A stretch of 64,000 nucleotides of DNA, from assembly GCA_003313425.1 (NCBI GenBank), contig NHZP01000013.1:248001-312000 (forward strand). Reading direction: 5' to 3'. Under the pieces are notes generated by a model. The model was not told the origin of the DNA and did not search any database. It was given only the letters and a program-made list of their open reading frames with translations. The number at the start of each line of letters is the position of its first letter. Position 1 is the first letter of the stretch. A program made the translations under genes and the position numbers. The DNA comes from Pseudopyrenochaeta lycopersici (taxonomy: Eukaryota > Ascomycota > Dothideomycetes > Pleosporales > Pseudopyrenochaetaceae). Below are positions 10,109 to 23,934 of the stretch, in pieces.

Positions 10109-13100
10109 ATGGACATCCCACCAACAGAGGAGGAAGCCAGGGCACATATCGGGCTAATTAGACGCGCAAAAGGTCTTGACGGGCCGGAAACAAATATCTC
10201 AGATCTTGAGAATGCACTAATCATGTAAGTGGACCTGCAATATGGAGTTGTACTAGCACAAGTACCGGCTCTGACGGGCATAGCCTTGCGGAACAGCTTT
10301 ATCAGAAGTCTACGCACTTTTTATCCGAACTGATACAGAATGCTGATGATAATTCTTACGAAACATCCGCGCCTACCTTGAATATCACCTTCACATACAG
10401 CAACAAAACACTCCGAATAGACTGCAATGAAGTGGGCTTTGGAAAGTCAAATGTTGAGGCTATTTGTAAGATCGGTCGGAGTACTAAAGCCGGTCTTGGA
10501 AATTCGACAAGATATATTGGGGAGAAGGGTATTGGATTCAAATCAGTTTTCAAAGTTGCTGATATTGTCTCGATATCGTCTGGTCACTACTCCTTCAAAT
10601 TCGATAAAAAGGAGACGTTAGGCATGATTGCCCCCATCTGGGACGAGTTCCCCGAGTTTCGACTTCCACATAACACCTCAGTTCTCCTACAGCTGTCGGC
10701 GGAGTACGAAACCGGAGAGCTTGAGGAGGAGCTCAAATCTCTTGATCCTAGGCTTCTTATGTTCCTGCGCAAACTTAAGCAAATCAACGTGACAAGCTAT
10801 GGCAAGTTTGGGCAAGTGTGGCGGAGTTCTTTAGGCCGTCACGATGCATCCCCGTCGCTAGAAGGGGCTAGCAGGGTTAACCTACACCACAACGCGGCTT
10901 TTTCATCATTTGAAGTTATCAGATTTCCCGTCTACGATATGCCGGTAGATCCCAAACGTTTCGGCTGTACTGCGTCGGAGATCTTGCTGGCCTTTCCTAT
11001 CAGCCCAAGCGCTGAACCCTGGATTGCGCCGCAAAAGGTCTATGCTTTCCTTCCTATAAGAGATCATGGCTTCAAGGTTTGTGCCGTGGAACCGCTGTTC
11101 CAAATCATTAACACTGAAATCTCTAGTTTCTCATGCAAGCCGACTTCCTACTCATTGCCAACCGTGCGGACATCGACGTTTCGTCCGCCTGGAATCGACA
11201 TTTGCTTGTGGCCATTCCAGAGGCGTTCCTCCAAGCAGTTCAGATACTCAACAAAGGCGATCTTCGTTACTCTTGGACGAGATATCTCTCAGATAGGCCA
11301 CCATTATCTGACTTCTTTGAACATTTAGAATTAGGAATTCGCCGGACTCTTTCCAAATCAACAATCATTGAGTCGCTCTCTGGAGACGTGGTCATGCCGA
11401 GGAAGCTCAAGTTCGTACCCATAGAGTTCCGCGATGCGCAAGGTCTGCCTCTTGTACAAACGGAGCGCACCGTTTCAAAATATATGTCCCCAAAGTACGC
11501 CATCGACGACAAGGCCGCATTCATTCGTCTCGGTGTTCCAGAGCTCACCATTAGCGAATTTATTGATGATTTGCAGTCTTACATCTCTACTGATCCGGAG
11601 AACTTTCAAACAATGTCCAGCTCGTGGCAATCATCTCTAGCCGAAGCTCTGATTCACGCCATACACCGCGACGCTCGAATCAAAGAGAGAGTAGCTGATC
11701 TCTGCATAATTCCTTTGAAAGACGGGCGATGGGTCACATCTAGTCACCAGGTAATTTGTTTTGCCAGTGCGACGGAGAAGCTAAACATTCCAAAAACCAT
11801 ATCTATAGGTGAGATCGATCCGAAAGCAATTTCTCAGTTATCGCGACGAAGTCTTTTTATCCTATTAGGTGCTAGGACATACAGCAAGGATCTGGTTTGC
11901 GATGCTATTATCAGCACTCAGAACCTTCCTGATTTCGACCCTGATGCGCTTGATGCTAGTGACCTTATATCTCATGCTGTCTTTCTATTCCAAGCAGGCT
12001 GGAAAAGCTCTAGTGACCACGATCTCTGGGTGGCAACTGAAGATGGTACTGCCAAGCGTGGATCAGAGGCCTTTGCGGATTCTTTGCAGCCGTATTCTGC
12101 TAGGACTCTTCTCAAAGAAGTGGGAGCACGTTTCAGTTTCCTTCATCCGGGCTATTCTGAAGCTATCAGCTCGCTACGAGAGCCATGGATGAGGTGGATT
12201 TATGAGCATCTCCATGTCGCCGAATACCCCCGTCTTGTACTGGCTCTCAGCCCGAAGCTCGTTTTGGCGAATGATTTCCGGACATTGACAGAAGACGTCG
12301 ATCCGCTTCGACTCCTCCTCCTACTGCGCGAGCGTTGGGATAGCTATGCACAGAATTTTGTACCGCAAGCAAACGACGAACCTGAGATAGAGAGTTCAAA
12401 AGCTAAACTTCGTGTGAAGTTGGCTGCTCTTGCCGTGCCTTGTCAAGGAGGCGGGACATATCCCCTTGGTCAGACTGTCCTTCCACTAACCGAGATCATG
12501 TCAGAAGACATGCTCTCGACAAATTTGCTTCAAGTACCAGTGCCAGAAGACACCCGTTGGCAATATCTGCGGCATTTTGGCGTCATCGTCGATACTGGTG
12601 TAAGTCAATACATACAATATCTTCGTCAAATTAAAAAAGAGCCGGGAACATCAGTAAAACGCGTCATGGACATATACAAACAAATACAGTCACGCGCCGC
12701 AGACAAAACGGAAGACATCAAGTAAGGCCACCCGCTATAGGCTCAGAGCCTCTAAACCATCAATCACACGACTCAACTCCGGTCTATATATAGCTAATTT
12801 TCCCACAGAAAAATGTTCGAAGCTGAGGATCTTATCTACGTTCCTTCTTCGAGACGTCGGGGCAACGGCACCTGGGTACGTTCTTCGATTTGTGTCTGGC
12901 ATGGCCCCAAGTGGCTCCGGAAAACGCCCTGTCTTAAGGATACCTACCCTGATCTTTATCCTTTCTTTTGGTTCACACTGGGAATCTATAATTCTACGTG
13001 GAAGACTCTAATCGAAGAGGCTGAATTTGTTGATGCTTCTGATGATGTGGACTATATTTCGGAGGTCTTCAAAGCAATTAACGACTGCCTTGACGAAAAC

Positions 13101-16100
13101 AAAGACTCGAGCACGAGAGCGGATATCGTCAAATTACTGAAAGATGCTCACATATTTCCCATAGACGCTGGCAAATCGGGTTGCGTCTTTGACTACCTGT
13201 GCACGGCGCACGACCATGATATGTGGTTCATTGCCGACCGCTGGCATTTGAAAAAGAGCTTTGACGGACTTGTGCCCCTTCTTGCTCTCAGTGTGGAAGT
13301 CGTTGAGAAGATCCAGCTTACCATATCGATTTTAGGGTTAAGTAATCGACTTTTAACGCAAGCAGCTGGGGCAAAAGCAAAACCAAGTGGGCCGACGCAG
13401 CCACATCAGATATTCACAAGCTCACTCCGGGCAAAGGCTATACATATTGCTCGGTAGGACGCCCTAGAGCTACCCTTAATCTCACAGTTAACCCAGAGAT
13501 TAGATTGCTTCCAAAAGATCACTTGAACTACACTGAGACCATTACGCAATTATGCAACCTTATCGTTTACACTTCTGAAGAAGTTGTTGTCCAGTGGTCC
13601 GTTAAAACCGCGAATGGAGAAGTCCTTGGTCGCGCAGACTCTGGACGGGTTAAGATTACCAACAATGGAAAGACCATGAGCATATTTCTTCGCCGGAAAG
13701 ATGCGGACGCGGGACATGCCCCATTGGAGTTGCGAGAACATCTAACAACTTTCTGCGGTTTCAGCGATGCTGTACAAATCAGGCTTCTTGACTTCATCCT
13801 ATCCGAGCACGAGCTTGACGAGATCGATAACGAGCTATCACGCAGAGGATTTTCAAAACCAGTTTTCGACTTCGATAACCTAACCCTAGACGCGGGCGGC
13901 CTGTCCGAATTTTGGAGAGAAAAACCCTCTAAGCGAGCAGTCGACAGCCGGCGGCGATTTTGCGGCCGAAAGCCAAATATAAGACGACACCAGGTGCGGC
14001 AAGCAGCCTCTGACCTACCCGACACAGTACAATCTTTCTTAAATAAATTCAATATGGCCAACTCTTTCCAGGATCGGCTTTCCCGACCGTGGGCTGAGGC
14101 GGAAGCAGACCAAATGCTTGCGCATCTATGTCGTCTGGAGAATATCGATCCGTGGATCCTTCTACCACAGGATCGAACCCACTGGGATAATTTATTGAAA
14201 TCTAGAGATCAGGCTCCAGGTACGGTGACTGGAGTACATTGGAATCAGTCACGAGATATTCACAACAAGAGCACCCTTCTGAAAACGAGTAATAGCTTTC
14301 CAGCAACCATCTACCAGGACAGCCGGCAACACACTCGAATCAAAATCTCTACAGCTATCCAGAATACTGTTGGAGAGGACATGCTCTTTGCTGCTGAGCT
14401 CTATGTAAGTTTTGCTTCGGCTACTCCTAATATGAAGTTTCCTAATACTTTCTGAGGTCACACGATTGCTTGAAAAACAGTTAGGATCTTCATTCGTTCC
14501 TGAAGCGCACTGGACAAGCCCACTGCGGAGCAAAGCTGGGCTGTTGCCATTTGCGAAAGATGATTTAACTACGTCAACGTTTACCATCGAGGACAAACAT
14601 GGTAATTTCTCAGATCTACTGATAAGGAATGGTTACAAAAAGGCTGCATCATGGCACCCTTCTCCAATCTTTCACCTTGAGGTAGTTCCCTCTGAGGGGG
14701 ACTTGACAGAAGCTTTCTGCTTAGACCCTAATCAGGTTCGCAAGGTTAGTACAATCGCTCGTTGTCGCTATCAATGCTTGATCATACAGTAAAACTCCAG
14801 CACCGACTTTGTCATGTAGCGAGTACCTGTGTGCCATGAAGAACCACTCATGGTTATGTTTACCTCATAAACACAAGGGTTTTAACTTCGTTCATGGGAC
14901 ATAATGGCCACTGCAAACTGCACCGTGACTTTTGACCAAGCTGACTGCTCTAACAGGCATGGGAATGTCACATCGACATGCGAAGGTCGTCCCCTACTGA
15001 AGTATATGTCCTAGCTCGGATTATCAACGTACGGAGCAAGCCAGAAATTGCGCTCTTCATCGATCCTTGGCGACTCCACGCTGAGGGACTGTTAATCCTC
15101 GAATCAATAAGTCAGCACGAAGCATCGTTTCAACAAGATGCGAAGGCAATATATCTCAAGGGACCTGAAGAGCTCCATCAAGGCGGACGGGAGCAGGAAA
15201 AGAGCCTCAGCAGATTATTTCACAGACGGAAACAGAGTCGAGATACACCATCACCACAACCAGTGGACCCGCTGTTCCGATATGGGCGCTTGAAATATGA
15301 CGAAACAAGAATCCTAGAACTATTCCCAGGCGACGAACGGGCCATTCTATCTGGAGAGGTTTACGAAATCAACCTTGCAAAGACGCAACCCTTTTTCGCT
15401 CTATCCTATGTATGGGGTCCTGCCATGAAGTCTTGTCAAATAAAGACATCCCAAGGTGACATACCCTTGACAAATTCCTTGGCTGCTGCCTTGAAGCGAC
15501 TCCGCAAGGGAAAAGAATCGGTATACATCTGGGCAGACGCCATCTGTATCAACCAAAACGATGACCACGAAAAGGCGATACAGATCCGGATGCTTCCCAG
15601 GATTTTCCATGCAGCAGAAGTCGTTCTTGGATGGATTGGCGATGAGAGCGAGGACAGCGGCAAAGCCATACAGGCGCTGCTGCAAATTCGGACTTTAGAA
15701 ATTTCGCCGACGGATTGGCCAGACGAGCTTCCAGCCATTCCTAGTAACTGGCGCAATGGTGTGCCTCCTTCTGATGATAACATATGGTGGGCGATCAGGG
15801 ATCTATTCAATCGCGAGTGGTTTTCCCGCGTGTGGGTTATTCAAGAGGTGGTTTTAGCTTATGAACTTAGGCTGATGTGTGGTAATTACGAGGTTGACTG
15901 GGATGACATCGTTAAAGCTGTAGAGATCTGTTTGGACAACGACGCAGACCTTGTCCGTGGCGACTCATACCTGAGGCAAATACTCCCGTCGCTCAAACCC
16001 GCATATTCCTTAGGATTAACCAGACGCGCATTCGAGGACAAGCGGATCTCCAGCCGCTTCAACTTGCTTTATCTCCTCGATGTGTTTCAATACGCCAAAT

Positions 16101-17080
16101 CGACTAAAGAGTGCGATAAGCTTTTCGCAATTCTGGGTATTGCTTCCGACGCTAGTGATGCAGTTTTTGACCCCGACTATTCATCTTCCTTAGAACATGT
16201 GGTGCGCAGATACGCCCAAGAATTCGTCAGACGTGGCGATGGCCTGGAAATGCTCTACAGAGCTGGTATAGCTAAATCGTATGGCTTTAGTTCGTGGATT
16301 CCGAAGTGGACGGGCGGAGAACCATGCAGAACGATATCGACGTGGCGTGGTACAGAAGGCATCTTTGCAGCTTCAGTATCAAGGCACTCTCAGATTTCTA
16401 TCTGCGCCCATGACCCAACAACCTTGGTGTTGTCAGGCACTCACATCGATACTGTAGTGAAAATCAGTACTGTGAGCATGCGGAACAAAGAAATCATCAC
16501 GGTAGTCAACGACGCACACACACTCATTGATGAGCTAGGTGTGTACCCAACGGGAGAATCTCTCGTTGCGGTAAAGCTCAAAGCGCCCATTGGTAGCGCA
16601 GTTGCGCCTTGCACTGATGACGTATCATCTATTGGGGACATCACACACTCCGCTGAGGATCAAGAAGAACTTGATGATCCGACGCTCGACAATGCTTTTG
16701 ACTGGAACGAGAGCTTCACAACTGTTCACTGCGTCCGCGATATCGTCAATCTTCTCCAACAGCCACATCATAAGCGTGAAAAGAGCTGGAGATACTGGAC
16801 TACTGCGGCGGCGTTCATGAAGCGGCTTTCCGATGGTCGTTTCTTTACTACAAAACGTGGTTACGTAGGGGTTGGGCCACCACAGGTAAAAGTTGGTGAT
16901 AAGATCTTTGTATTGCATGGAGGCACTGTGCCGTTCCTCATACGTCAAAGTGCGAAAGCAGCAGGGAATGCTAGAAATTTTACGGAGGCGTTGGTTGGGG
17001 AGGCGTATGTACATGGGATTATGTATGGAGAGGGAATGGAGTTTGAGGGACTGAAGAAGAGGGTGATTGTTCTTTCCTAG
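10109..17080 (+). CDS. Giant GHKL/HSP90-like ATPase - DUF3883-like - HET domain fusion
   Basis: Seven exons (10109-10224, 10284-11076, 11127-12721, 12809-13453, 13504-14404, 14481-14744, 14957-17080) join in phase to 2145 aa. The N-terminus is an HSP90/histidine-kinase-fold ATPase of the sacsin/NO VEIN type: N-box ELIQNADDN (residues 54-62), NEVGF (87-91) and GEKGIGFKS (118-126). A long helical middle follows. Around residues 1380-1490 is a segment resembling the DUF3883 end of NO VEIN proteins (FHLEV..., EVYVLARI, DPWRLH). The last 560 residues hold a HET domain (FFALSYVWG, WADAICINQND, VVLGWIGD). The DUF3883-to-HET junction lies in one uninterrupted exon, so that part of the fusion does not depend on splicing. 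It resembles an ATPase sensor coupled to a cell-death effector. The 213-nt last intron is the weakest join. Confidence 0.8.
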
Positions 17081-18817
17081 GGACAACTTTAAAAATCCCA
17101 GGGAAGATGATATTAACGTCCGTCAAGGTAGTTATTTGTAGTAAGGGTGTTGCATTCTGAACTCTTATTGAGCTGCACATAGACTTGTTTATAGCGTAAG
17201 AGTATCTCAAAAGGCTGAATTCGACGGTTGCAAGGCCAACATTAATTTTCCGTGTCATGTAGAAGCAAGTGGGCAATGCTATTGTACCCGGAATACAGAG
17301 AAATTAGTAGTGATAGCCAGCCAAGGTATCAGATGGATTCAAATCGTTGATTCTCGTCTCAGAAAGCTATCTTACAGCATTTCATGTTCATATATGACAG
17401 CGTATGACAGAGCGGCCTGACGGATGTAATTTCAAGTTATAGTATCCACGCCAGTAAGATCAAGAGGACTTTATTAATTCTATAGCATCCGCGCACAGCT
17501 ACAAAAGAAGAGCTGTTAACGCAGATGATAAGGGTGATCTCCCAGCAGAGCATTTTAAATCGGCACCGATCTGTGTGCTTTGCATTTGGAGTGTTACGTG
17601 GACTAGTTGACCTCCTCTTAAAGCTCTGGATAGTTGCGCTGACCCAAAATAGCCTTCCAGATTGTAGTCTATGTCTTGCTGGCCACAGAGCGATTTAACA
17701 ATATCATTGTGGCTACGTTCTGCGGCGACGGGTAGTAGTACATATCGCATGGTTGTCGGAATGCTAAATCTTAGCTAAATCGACAGGAGCGAGGCAAAAT
17801 AAGGTTATCGGACTTGTATTCTTAATGCATTTGTAGGCCTAATCAGCTCATCATGGATGCGAGAGAAACAAGATGTAGATGTTGATGAGATTACTTAGTC
17901 CGTACAAAGTTATAGCACGAGAAAACAGGGCAGATGGAGCTTTTTGGGGTGCGGGCTGGAATACGACGACCGCCGAGGGTATTAAGGTGCATATATTCTA
18001 TTACTGTCTCCGCGAAAACTTCCGGTTCGATTTCGAGAACTAGTTTGGAAATTGGTAAGAGGTTTTCCGCTACCTGGATACTGAGCAAGTTCATGCTTGG
18101 GCGAATAATTTCTAATGGAGGCTGTGGCAGCTGTGTGGCCTTCTCACACAACTTGACCAGGCTGGCGTGGGTGCCAGACAATGGGTTGGACACGATCCGG
18201 GATGCGAGTAGCCGATCATGCTTGTAAATGCTTAGCACCTCGAGACCATGGGATCGTCAAGTTTTGGCCAAGAACCGCTGCCCAGATGCTGAGCGTTGCT
18301 CGACGGAAACTCAATGGCGATGATCTTTGGCTATGAGCACAAATGGTTAGCTCTATTGCTTTCTTTGGTAACAAATGCTGCAAATGCGAATATGCTGACT
18401 GAAGCCATTTCCTGACAATGACACCGCGAGAAAAGTGTTTGTACGGCCTTCCTGCAATCGGATTTCCGCCCCCAACGCGTAGCACGGCCGATTACGAACG
18501 ATGTGCGCAAACCCCTGCAGTCCCAAGCTTTGGCTGATCTTGGCCATAAACCGTCCCTCGTCCGTCAAAGATTACACAGCTTTTGCAATGCGAGGTACGA
18601 GGGAGATGATTAGCATCATGGGTGCCGCTGGCGAGGAGGAAGGACAATCCCGACTGTCTGCCTTCCATTCTGATTGATGCCGTCCAGTTTGACAGATTCG
18701 CCATAGCTCCTTGCATGGTATTCTGATCAGTCAGTCCTCAGACTAAGCCAGACAACACCCCGCGACAATCAGGTGTCAGTAGACTGCACACCATTTCTGT
18801 CCTCGATTCCACTGAGC
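17081..18817. other. Intergenic, no supported gene
   Basis: No confident gene was found. Minus-strand reading frames at 17891-18238 and 18353-18716 have fairly protein-like composition, but I could not join them into a model or recognise a family. They may be remnants. The right end should contain the promoter, and possibly an unrecognised signal-peptide exon, of the surface protein starting at 18818. Confidence 0.4.
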
Positions 18818-19539
18818 ATGGCGGTCAACCGCGTTAACGTCGCGCCGCAAAACCTCATTACACCCTTTCCCACACCATTGCCCGCCCTTCTTGCCAGACA
18901 GGACAGTAGCCGGAAATATGAATATCCCGCATGTCGCGATGATCCCAATGGACCATGCAAGCTACAAACTAGCTCAAGCGACGAGTGCGGGCGGAAAGTC
19001 GCAACTATGTCTGGGCTGAGTTTCCGCCATGAGTATTGGTGCAGGTGTACCAATGGATACTTCGACCGGTCCTCAGAGTAAGTAGTTGATTCATATTTGC
19101 TCCGTGTAGACTGTAACAAAGACCAATATCACAACTAACACAAGATTAAAGATGCTTCAACGGCTGCTACGGTGCCAGCCGGACTTCACACGACCTGGAA
19201 TCCATAAGCCGCAAGTCTAGGGTACAGCAATTGGAATGTGAAAGTTACTCGCTTGGGATTGAGGAAGACGAAGCGCTCAAGAGCAAGACTGTATTCCTTG
19301 GTAATCGTACTTCTGTGCTCTCGAGCTCGATAGCCTCAGAGCGCCGAGTCCCCGGTGCTAGTGTAGGCGCAACAGTGTCTGCAAATATTGAGGAGACAGC
19401 AGCATGGGTGGATAGGCCGAGTGCAACAAATCAGGCTCAGCAAGGTGTCGGGATGAACAGCTATGGAACTGTTAGGTGGACGGGTCTGGGTGCTGTTGCA
19501 GTGTTTCTCGCGCTTTCAGGAATATGTGGGTTTCTTTAA
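18818..19539 (+). CDS. Cysteine-rich putative GPI-anchored surface protein
   Basis: Two exons (18818-19077, 19152-19539) give 215 aa. The central part has an evenly spaced cysteine pattern including a WCRCTNGYFDR block and then CFNGCYG across the splice junction, typical of fungal extracellular cysteine-rich domains. A Ser/Thr-rich region follows. The last 20 residues are hydrophobic (GLGAVAVFLALSGICGFL), as expected of a GPI-attachment signal. The predicted N-terminus lacks an obvious signal peptide. Either a 5' exon is missing from my model, or the start is further upstream; an in-frame ATG lies at 18773. A cell-wall location is inferred. The function is unknown. Confidence 0.6.
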
Positions 19540-19700
19540 ACATGTCATTCCGCATTGTTATCAAGTATTGTAAAGGGAATATGCTTCATCCTATTTGGTT
19601 ACATCCCCAAACACCCCAACATTGATGACCATCATTGACTCAAGAACCCCAGGGCAGAATTACGCCACGCCATACATCTCCAAGCACACAACGAGGCTTC

Positions 19701-22562
19701 TCAATGAGTACTTCCTGTAAGCAAGTGTCCCCTCTCGGCCTTTGTAGTCTCAGTTATATCTTCTGGCTTTGGTTCAAGGTCGGACGATTCGCCTACGATC
19801 CTGCAAATGGAATGGTCTTTAGGTGGAGTTATTCTGCCAAACGCCAACCTCAATTTACCCTCATCATTTACCCATGCGTCAGAAGGTTGTGTTGGATCGC
19901 TTCGGCCGGGCAGAAGTAGGCCTGTAGCCAGGCGGCCGACGCTGGTCTGGATGTACAATCTCTGCATAGTGCGCAAGATTGATGGCGCGAGTATGCTGGA
20001 GCTGATAGCTCCGGCAAGAGCAGCCAAGAGAAGGGCGAGAACCACAAACGAAGGGATAGCGTATCGAATGTCATATTGTATGACTCGTCTGTACACTTGG
20101 ACTTTGCCCCGGGCATACCCCCGGACATTGTCATCGACTGCCAGCATGGCTGGCCACTCCACATACTTGGACGAAAATGATGTCTTGGTGCCGACGAGAC
20201 CTGCGGCCAAGCCATCAGTAAGTATTAGGCTTGGGATGTTCGACGCCATGGTTTGGTTTTGTGATAATCTCGACCAACGCTCAGACAGTGCGAACTCCTG
20301 ACTGCCACTGTAGTCACGGGCCCTTAGTCCCATTTGCCTGTAGAGATTCCCAAGTCGCTTAAGAAATCCTCCACTCGCGGCTAGTGAATCATAGCCTTCC
20401 ATTTCTCCGAAGCCACCAGTCACAGACGGACCGGTCGGAAGCCAGAGTGATTCTGACCGCAGCGTGTGGAAACCCAGAGTCGTCTCGTAACTATCGTTCA
20501 CTAATCCCCATAGCGGATCAAATCGCATGACCCTATTGAAACTATGTTCCACAGCCCACAATGGTTTTGATGCGTTATTTGGATAGGTTTTTGGAGCTAT
20601 GTTAAGGACTTCAAGGTTTGTGAAGTCGGCCCCAGTGCCGTTGTAGCGGAAGTCAACAGTCTTTATGCTGGCTTTGTATGCTGTAGCGCATACATAGACA
20701 TTCTTCCGCGATGTATCGATTCCGGTAAAAGTCGACGCCGCAAAACTCTGGTTCGTCATCCTGACTGGAGCTCCCAGCATAGTGCCGCATCGTATGGCCG
20801 GGTACGTGATATTTACAGCGCGGTTGTCACTCAATTCGCCAACGCGGTACCAACCCTGGCATATATTTTCTATTGTTGTCAGTATTCGCGCAGCATATAC
20901 CAGTTCAATGAATACGACATACGAATTGCAGTATAGTTTAGTGCTGTTAGCTTTATTATTCCATCAGGGTAGCGAGTTATACCAGGCTGAGTTGTGGACG
21001 TGTTTCCTCATGAGCGGGAAGAGTTACTGGGCTGGTAACCTGGCACCAAAGGAGAATCTCCACCGACGCCTCTGATATCGCTCAGCTCCATCTCATCGAA
21101 GGTGACCCAGTTAAAATATTTAGTCCCTATTGGCCGAGGGGGAAGGGTCTTAGTCGACGAATTGAGCGGTAGGGAAACACCCAGGCTAGACGCTACGAGC
21201 ACGTTATGCATCCGGGCAGCTTTGTGCGCGTGGGCAAATAAATCCAGCGTCTGGTTATCGATCCATGGCCTTGACTCGACGTCGCTATTTTGGAGGTCGA
21301 TAAATGCACCTCGATCAATCAAGAACATTGTCTGGTTCTCACTGAAACTGTTTACGGTCGTCTCTACCCGAAAATCAGCAGAAATGTTGGTGTCAGCACA
21401 TTGCGTAACTGGCTCAATCCAGGTAATGTCTTCGCTCCAAAGCCCACCATGTTCCAAACCTACGGGGACGGTGTGATTTCGAAAACCAATACCAGGGTTG
21501 TCTCTCATGTCAATAATAAGCCCCTCCTTTAAAAAGATGTCTTCTTGATGGATTAAGCTCTCAATGTCGCGAGAATCTCCTTTTATCCAGGGCTGTCCTT
21601 TGTCTATGCTACCCACGCGATCGATTCTCCACCGTCGGAATTGAATATCAAACATTCCGGATATGGGGTTTCCCTGATCAGAAGTTGCGCTGCTAAACAT
21701 GGTGGTGTAGTTTCGAGGTATGGTAGTATTGATAGTAGAGTTCTCATCTGTCTCCACGCTAATGAATCTCCCTGGTTCAGTCTCATTCATGTACGTGCCT
21801 TGGTACTGGCCAGGGCAATTGATGTTTAGTCCTACCTCGCAGTACCGTGCAAACTTGAAGTTCGGTCGAGGCATCGTGACTCGACCCCAAGGACTTGGGT
21901 CTTTGACGTATTCGAACTGTACTATTTTTGAAGTACCTGGTTGGATCTTCTCCGATAAACCAAGAGGTGCTAGCACACTGGCGAGTATCAGGATCGCTGC
22001 TCCGACAGTCGAGGTCCAGGTCAAAACTGATGTTGAAGTTGATACATGACGGCTACTGACTGCGTCTGCGCGAAGGAGATGCGGCCAGATAGTGTTCGAA
22101 ATGTAGCGGTTGGCCACAGACCTAGGAGCGTGAGGTTGCATTAACACAGTCAAATTGCGGGTGCCATACCAAGTGACTGCAGTATTCTCATTTCCCACGT
22201 ATTTCACCAGTATAACAGCTATCGCAGCTGGCAAGACGTATTGTACTAGTGATAGTTTCAGCGGTAATGACGGCGAGGGTGAGAATGAAACTCACCTATG
22301 ACTACTGCCGCCGCGATTAGACCTGAGACCTCCGCAATGGTGAGCATCGTTACGAAAGGGTTCCTTCCTCGTCAATTCTACTTCTTGGGGAGCCTGGGAA
22401 AACAGTTATGTTAGAGCGGAGATGTGACACTGATATTGATCCCTCACACTGACAAGATCCTCCCATAGCCGAATGGGAGTGTAAGTGGCAGTTTGAGATC
22501 ATGACCATTCTGCCAGCATACTTCTCATCCTGGTCGTCGGTGTCCCGATGCCAAGGTGCCAT
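19701..22562 (-). CDS. Fungal multi-pass membrane protein of unknown function
   Basis: Four exons (22562-22522, 22363-22296, 22245-21028, 20950-19701) join in phase to 858 aa. The N-terminus is short and polar. The first membrane segments follow (LTIAEVSGLIAAAVVI, then VLPAAIAVILVKYV), and another around VGAAILILASVLAPLGL. A long extracellular-type region rich in N-x-S/T sites with paired cysteines comes next. A last helix lies near the C-terminus (FVVLALLLAALAGAISSSIL). This architecture is frequent in Pezizomycotina proteins that have only hypothetical annotations. The small first exon is the least certain part; the next possible ATG is at 22347. No catalytic motif is visible. Neighbouring genes do not suggest a role. 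Confidence 0.7.
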
Positions 22563-23934
22563 TTTCACTTGCTGTGCGCCCACATTAGAGGCGGTCAGGG
22601 GTGCACTGGAGTAGGCAATTTGCCTTACAAACCTTGGCCAATTATCAACGGAAATCTCGCGCGCCCCTGATGATTATCCACACTCATACCTCAACAAGCA
22701 GATGCCAAGACGTGCGACCGGTGAGAAACATCTAGACCTTCGATTATAATTATACGTACAGATTGTGAGCCTCAGTCAAAATCGAAGGCCCTAGTATCTA
22801 AAGCGATGCGTTGCTGTGCTGCGCAGGTTGCAAAGTTGCGTTGAGCGAATCCAAGTTTGCAAAATCAATCGTCGGCACCTTTCATATTTTAATCATCTAC
22901 TCCCACAAGAAGCTGTGGTATCGATTCGGATGGTGCTTGGGGTGCGCCGATCGGGCGTAAGTATGGACCCTTATTGCCGAGGTGGACAAGGCTGTCGTCG
23001 CATCTCTCGCATTGGACGGCATAGTCACTGCGGAGCATTTACACTTTGCTGTGAGTAAGTCGCGACAAATATTGAATGTCTTCTTGGTATAGTGAGGTTT
23101 AGGAATCATCGTTCAGAGATTGCGCATTCGAAAAAGTGCAATTTCCTGAGGCCAGTCCCGTTGGGAGGCACAGATCTGCGGGTAGGTCACACGCGAAAGC
23201 GAAAAGTGCAGGAGCTTCACAGCACGAGGTTTTCTTTTATACTAGTTGAGATGATTTGTTCATGTAAACGATTGCTCCACCCAACTTGAGGCGTATGATT
23301 ACGCTCTTCAAAACTTGTCGATGCACAGGTTTTTGCTTCAATTTTCAACATCGCGGTACACTCATGTCTTGCCTAACTCGATATACATGGAGATTGAAGA
23401 TCGCAATTGTGCAATCTACTGAGGTGGATGTTCCAGCTCAGCAACAGGGTATGAATGCAAGAGTATAGCGGTGCTACAGGGGATATCCATGTCTAAACCC
23501 TAGGCTACAAAATTTGGATGCCGATGTTATAGGACTTTCCGATTGTATTAAGATCAATGAATTAGGCCATTTTCCCAACGAAATTATGAACGAGGATGTC
23601 CGGTAAGTAAGTAAATAGACATGTCATGATTAGTTGTTCATAGCTCCCTTCCATATAGCCAAGCAAGCGAGTGTAACTTTAGGTTTACTCAATTAAAACT
23701 AGATAGATAGAGCAGTCTCTTATCTTGATAATGTTTAGAGTTGCCTGCTTCTTGAATTTCTTGCTGATCAAGGCCGATATCAGTGCAGTATGCAAGCTGA
23801 TACACAGATGTTGAAAGGGCTCTTTATTCGTGCTCTTTGACATTACGTGAAGGGATTTCTGTGATAAAATCGATGAACTTGAAATACTATTGTGATGACG
23901 GATAGACTGTTACAGTCGGGCAAGTTATCCTATT
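22563..23934. other. Intergenic, no supported gene
   Basis: I see no gene or repeat that I can support. Short reading frames at 22816-23468 lack family signals. The left part should contain the promoter of the membrane protein, and the right part the 3' region of the MFS transporter. Confidence 0.5.

Noticed and set aside
9316..10161. Plus-strand frames upstream of the GHKL-HET gene
   Set aside because: No domain, signal peptide or splice continuity to the start at 10109; treated as promoter region.
17891..18716. Several minus-strand frames with protein-like composition
   Set aside because: They overlap in different frames, cannot be joined by convincing splice sites, and match no family that I recognise.
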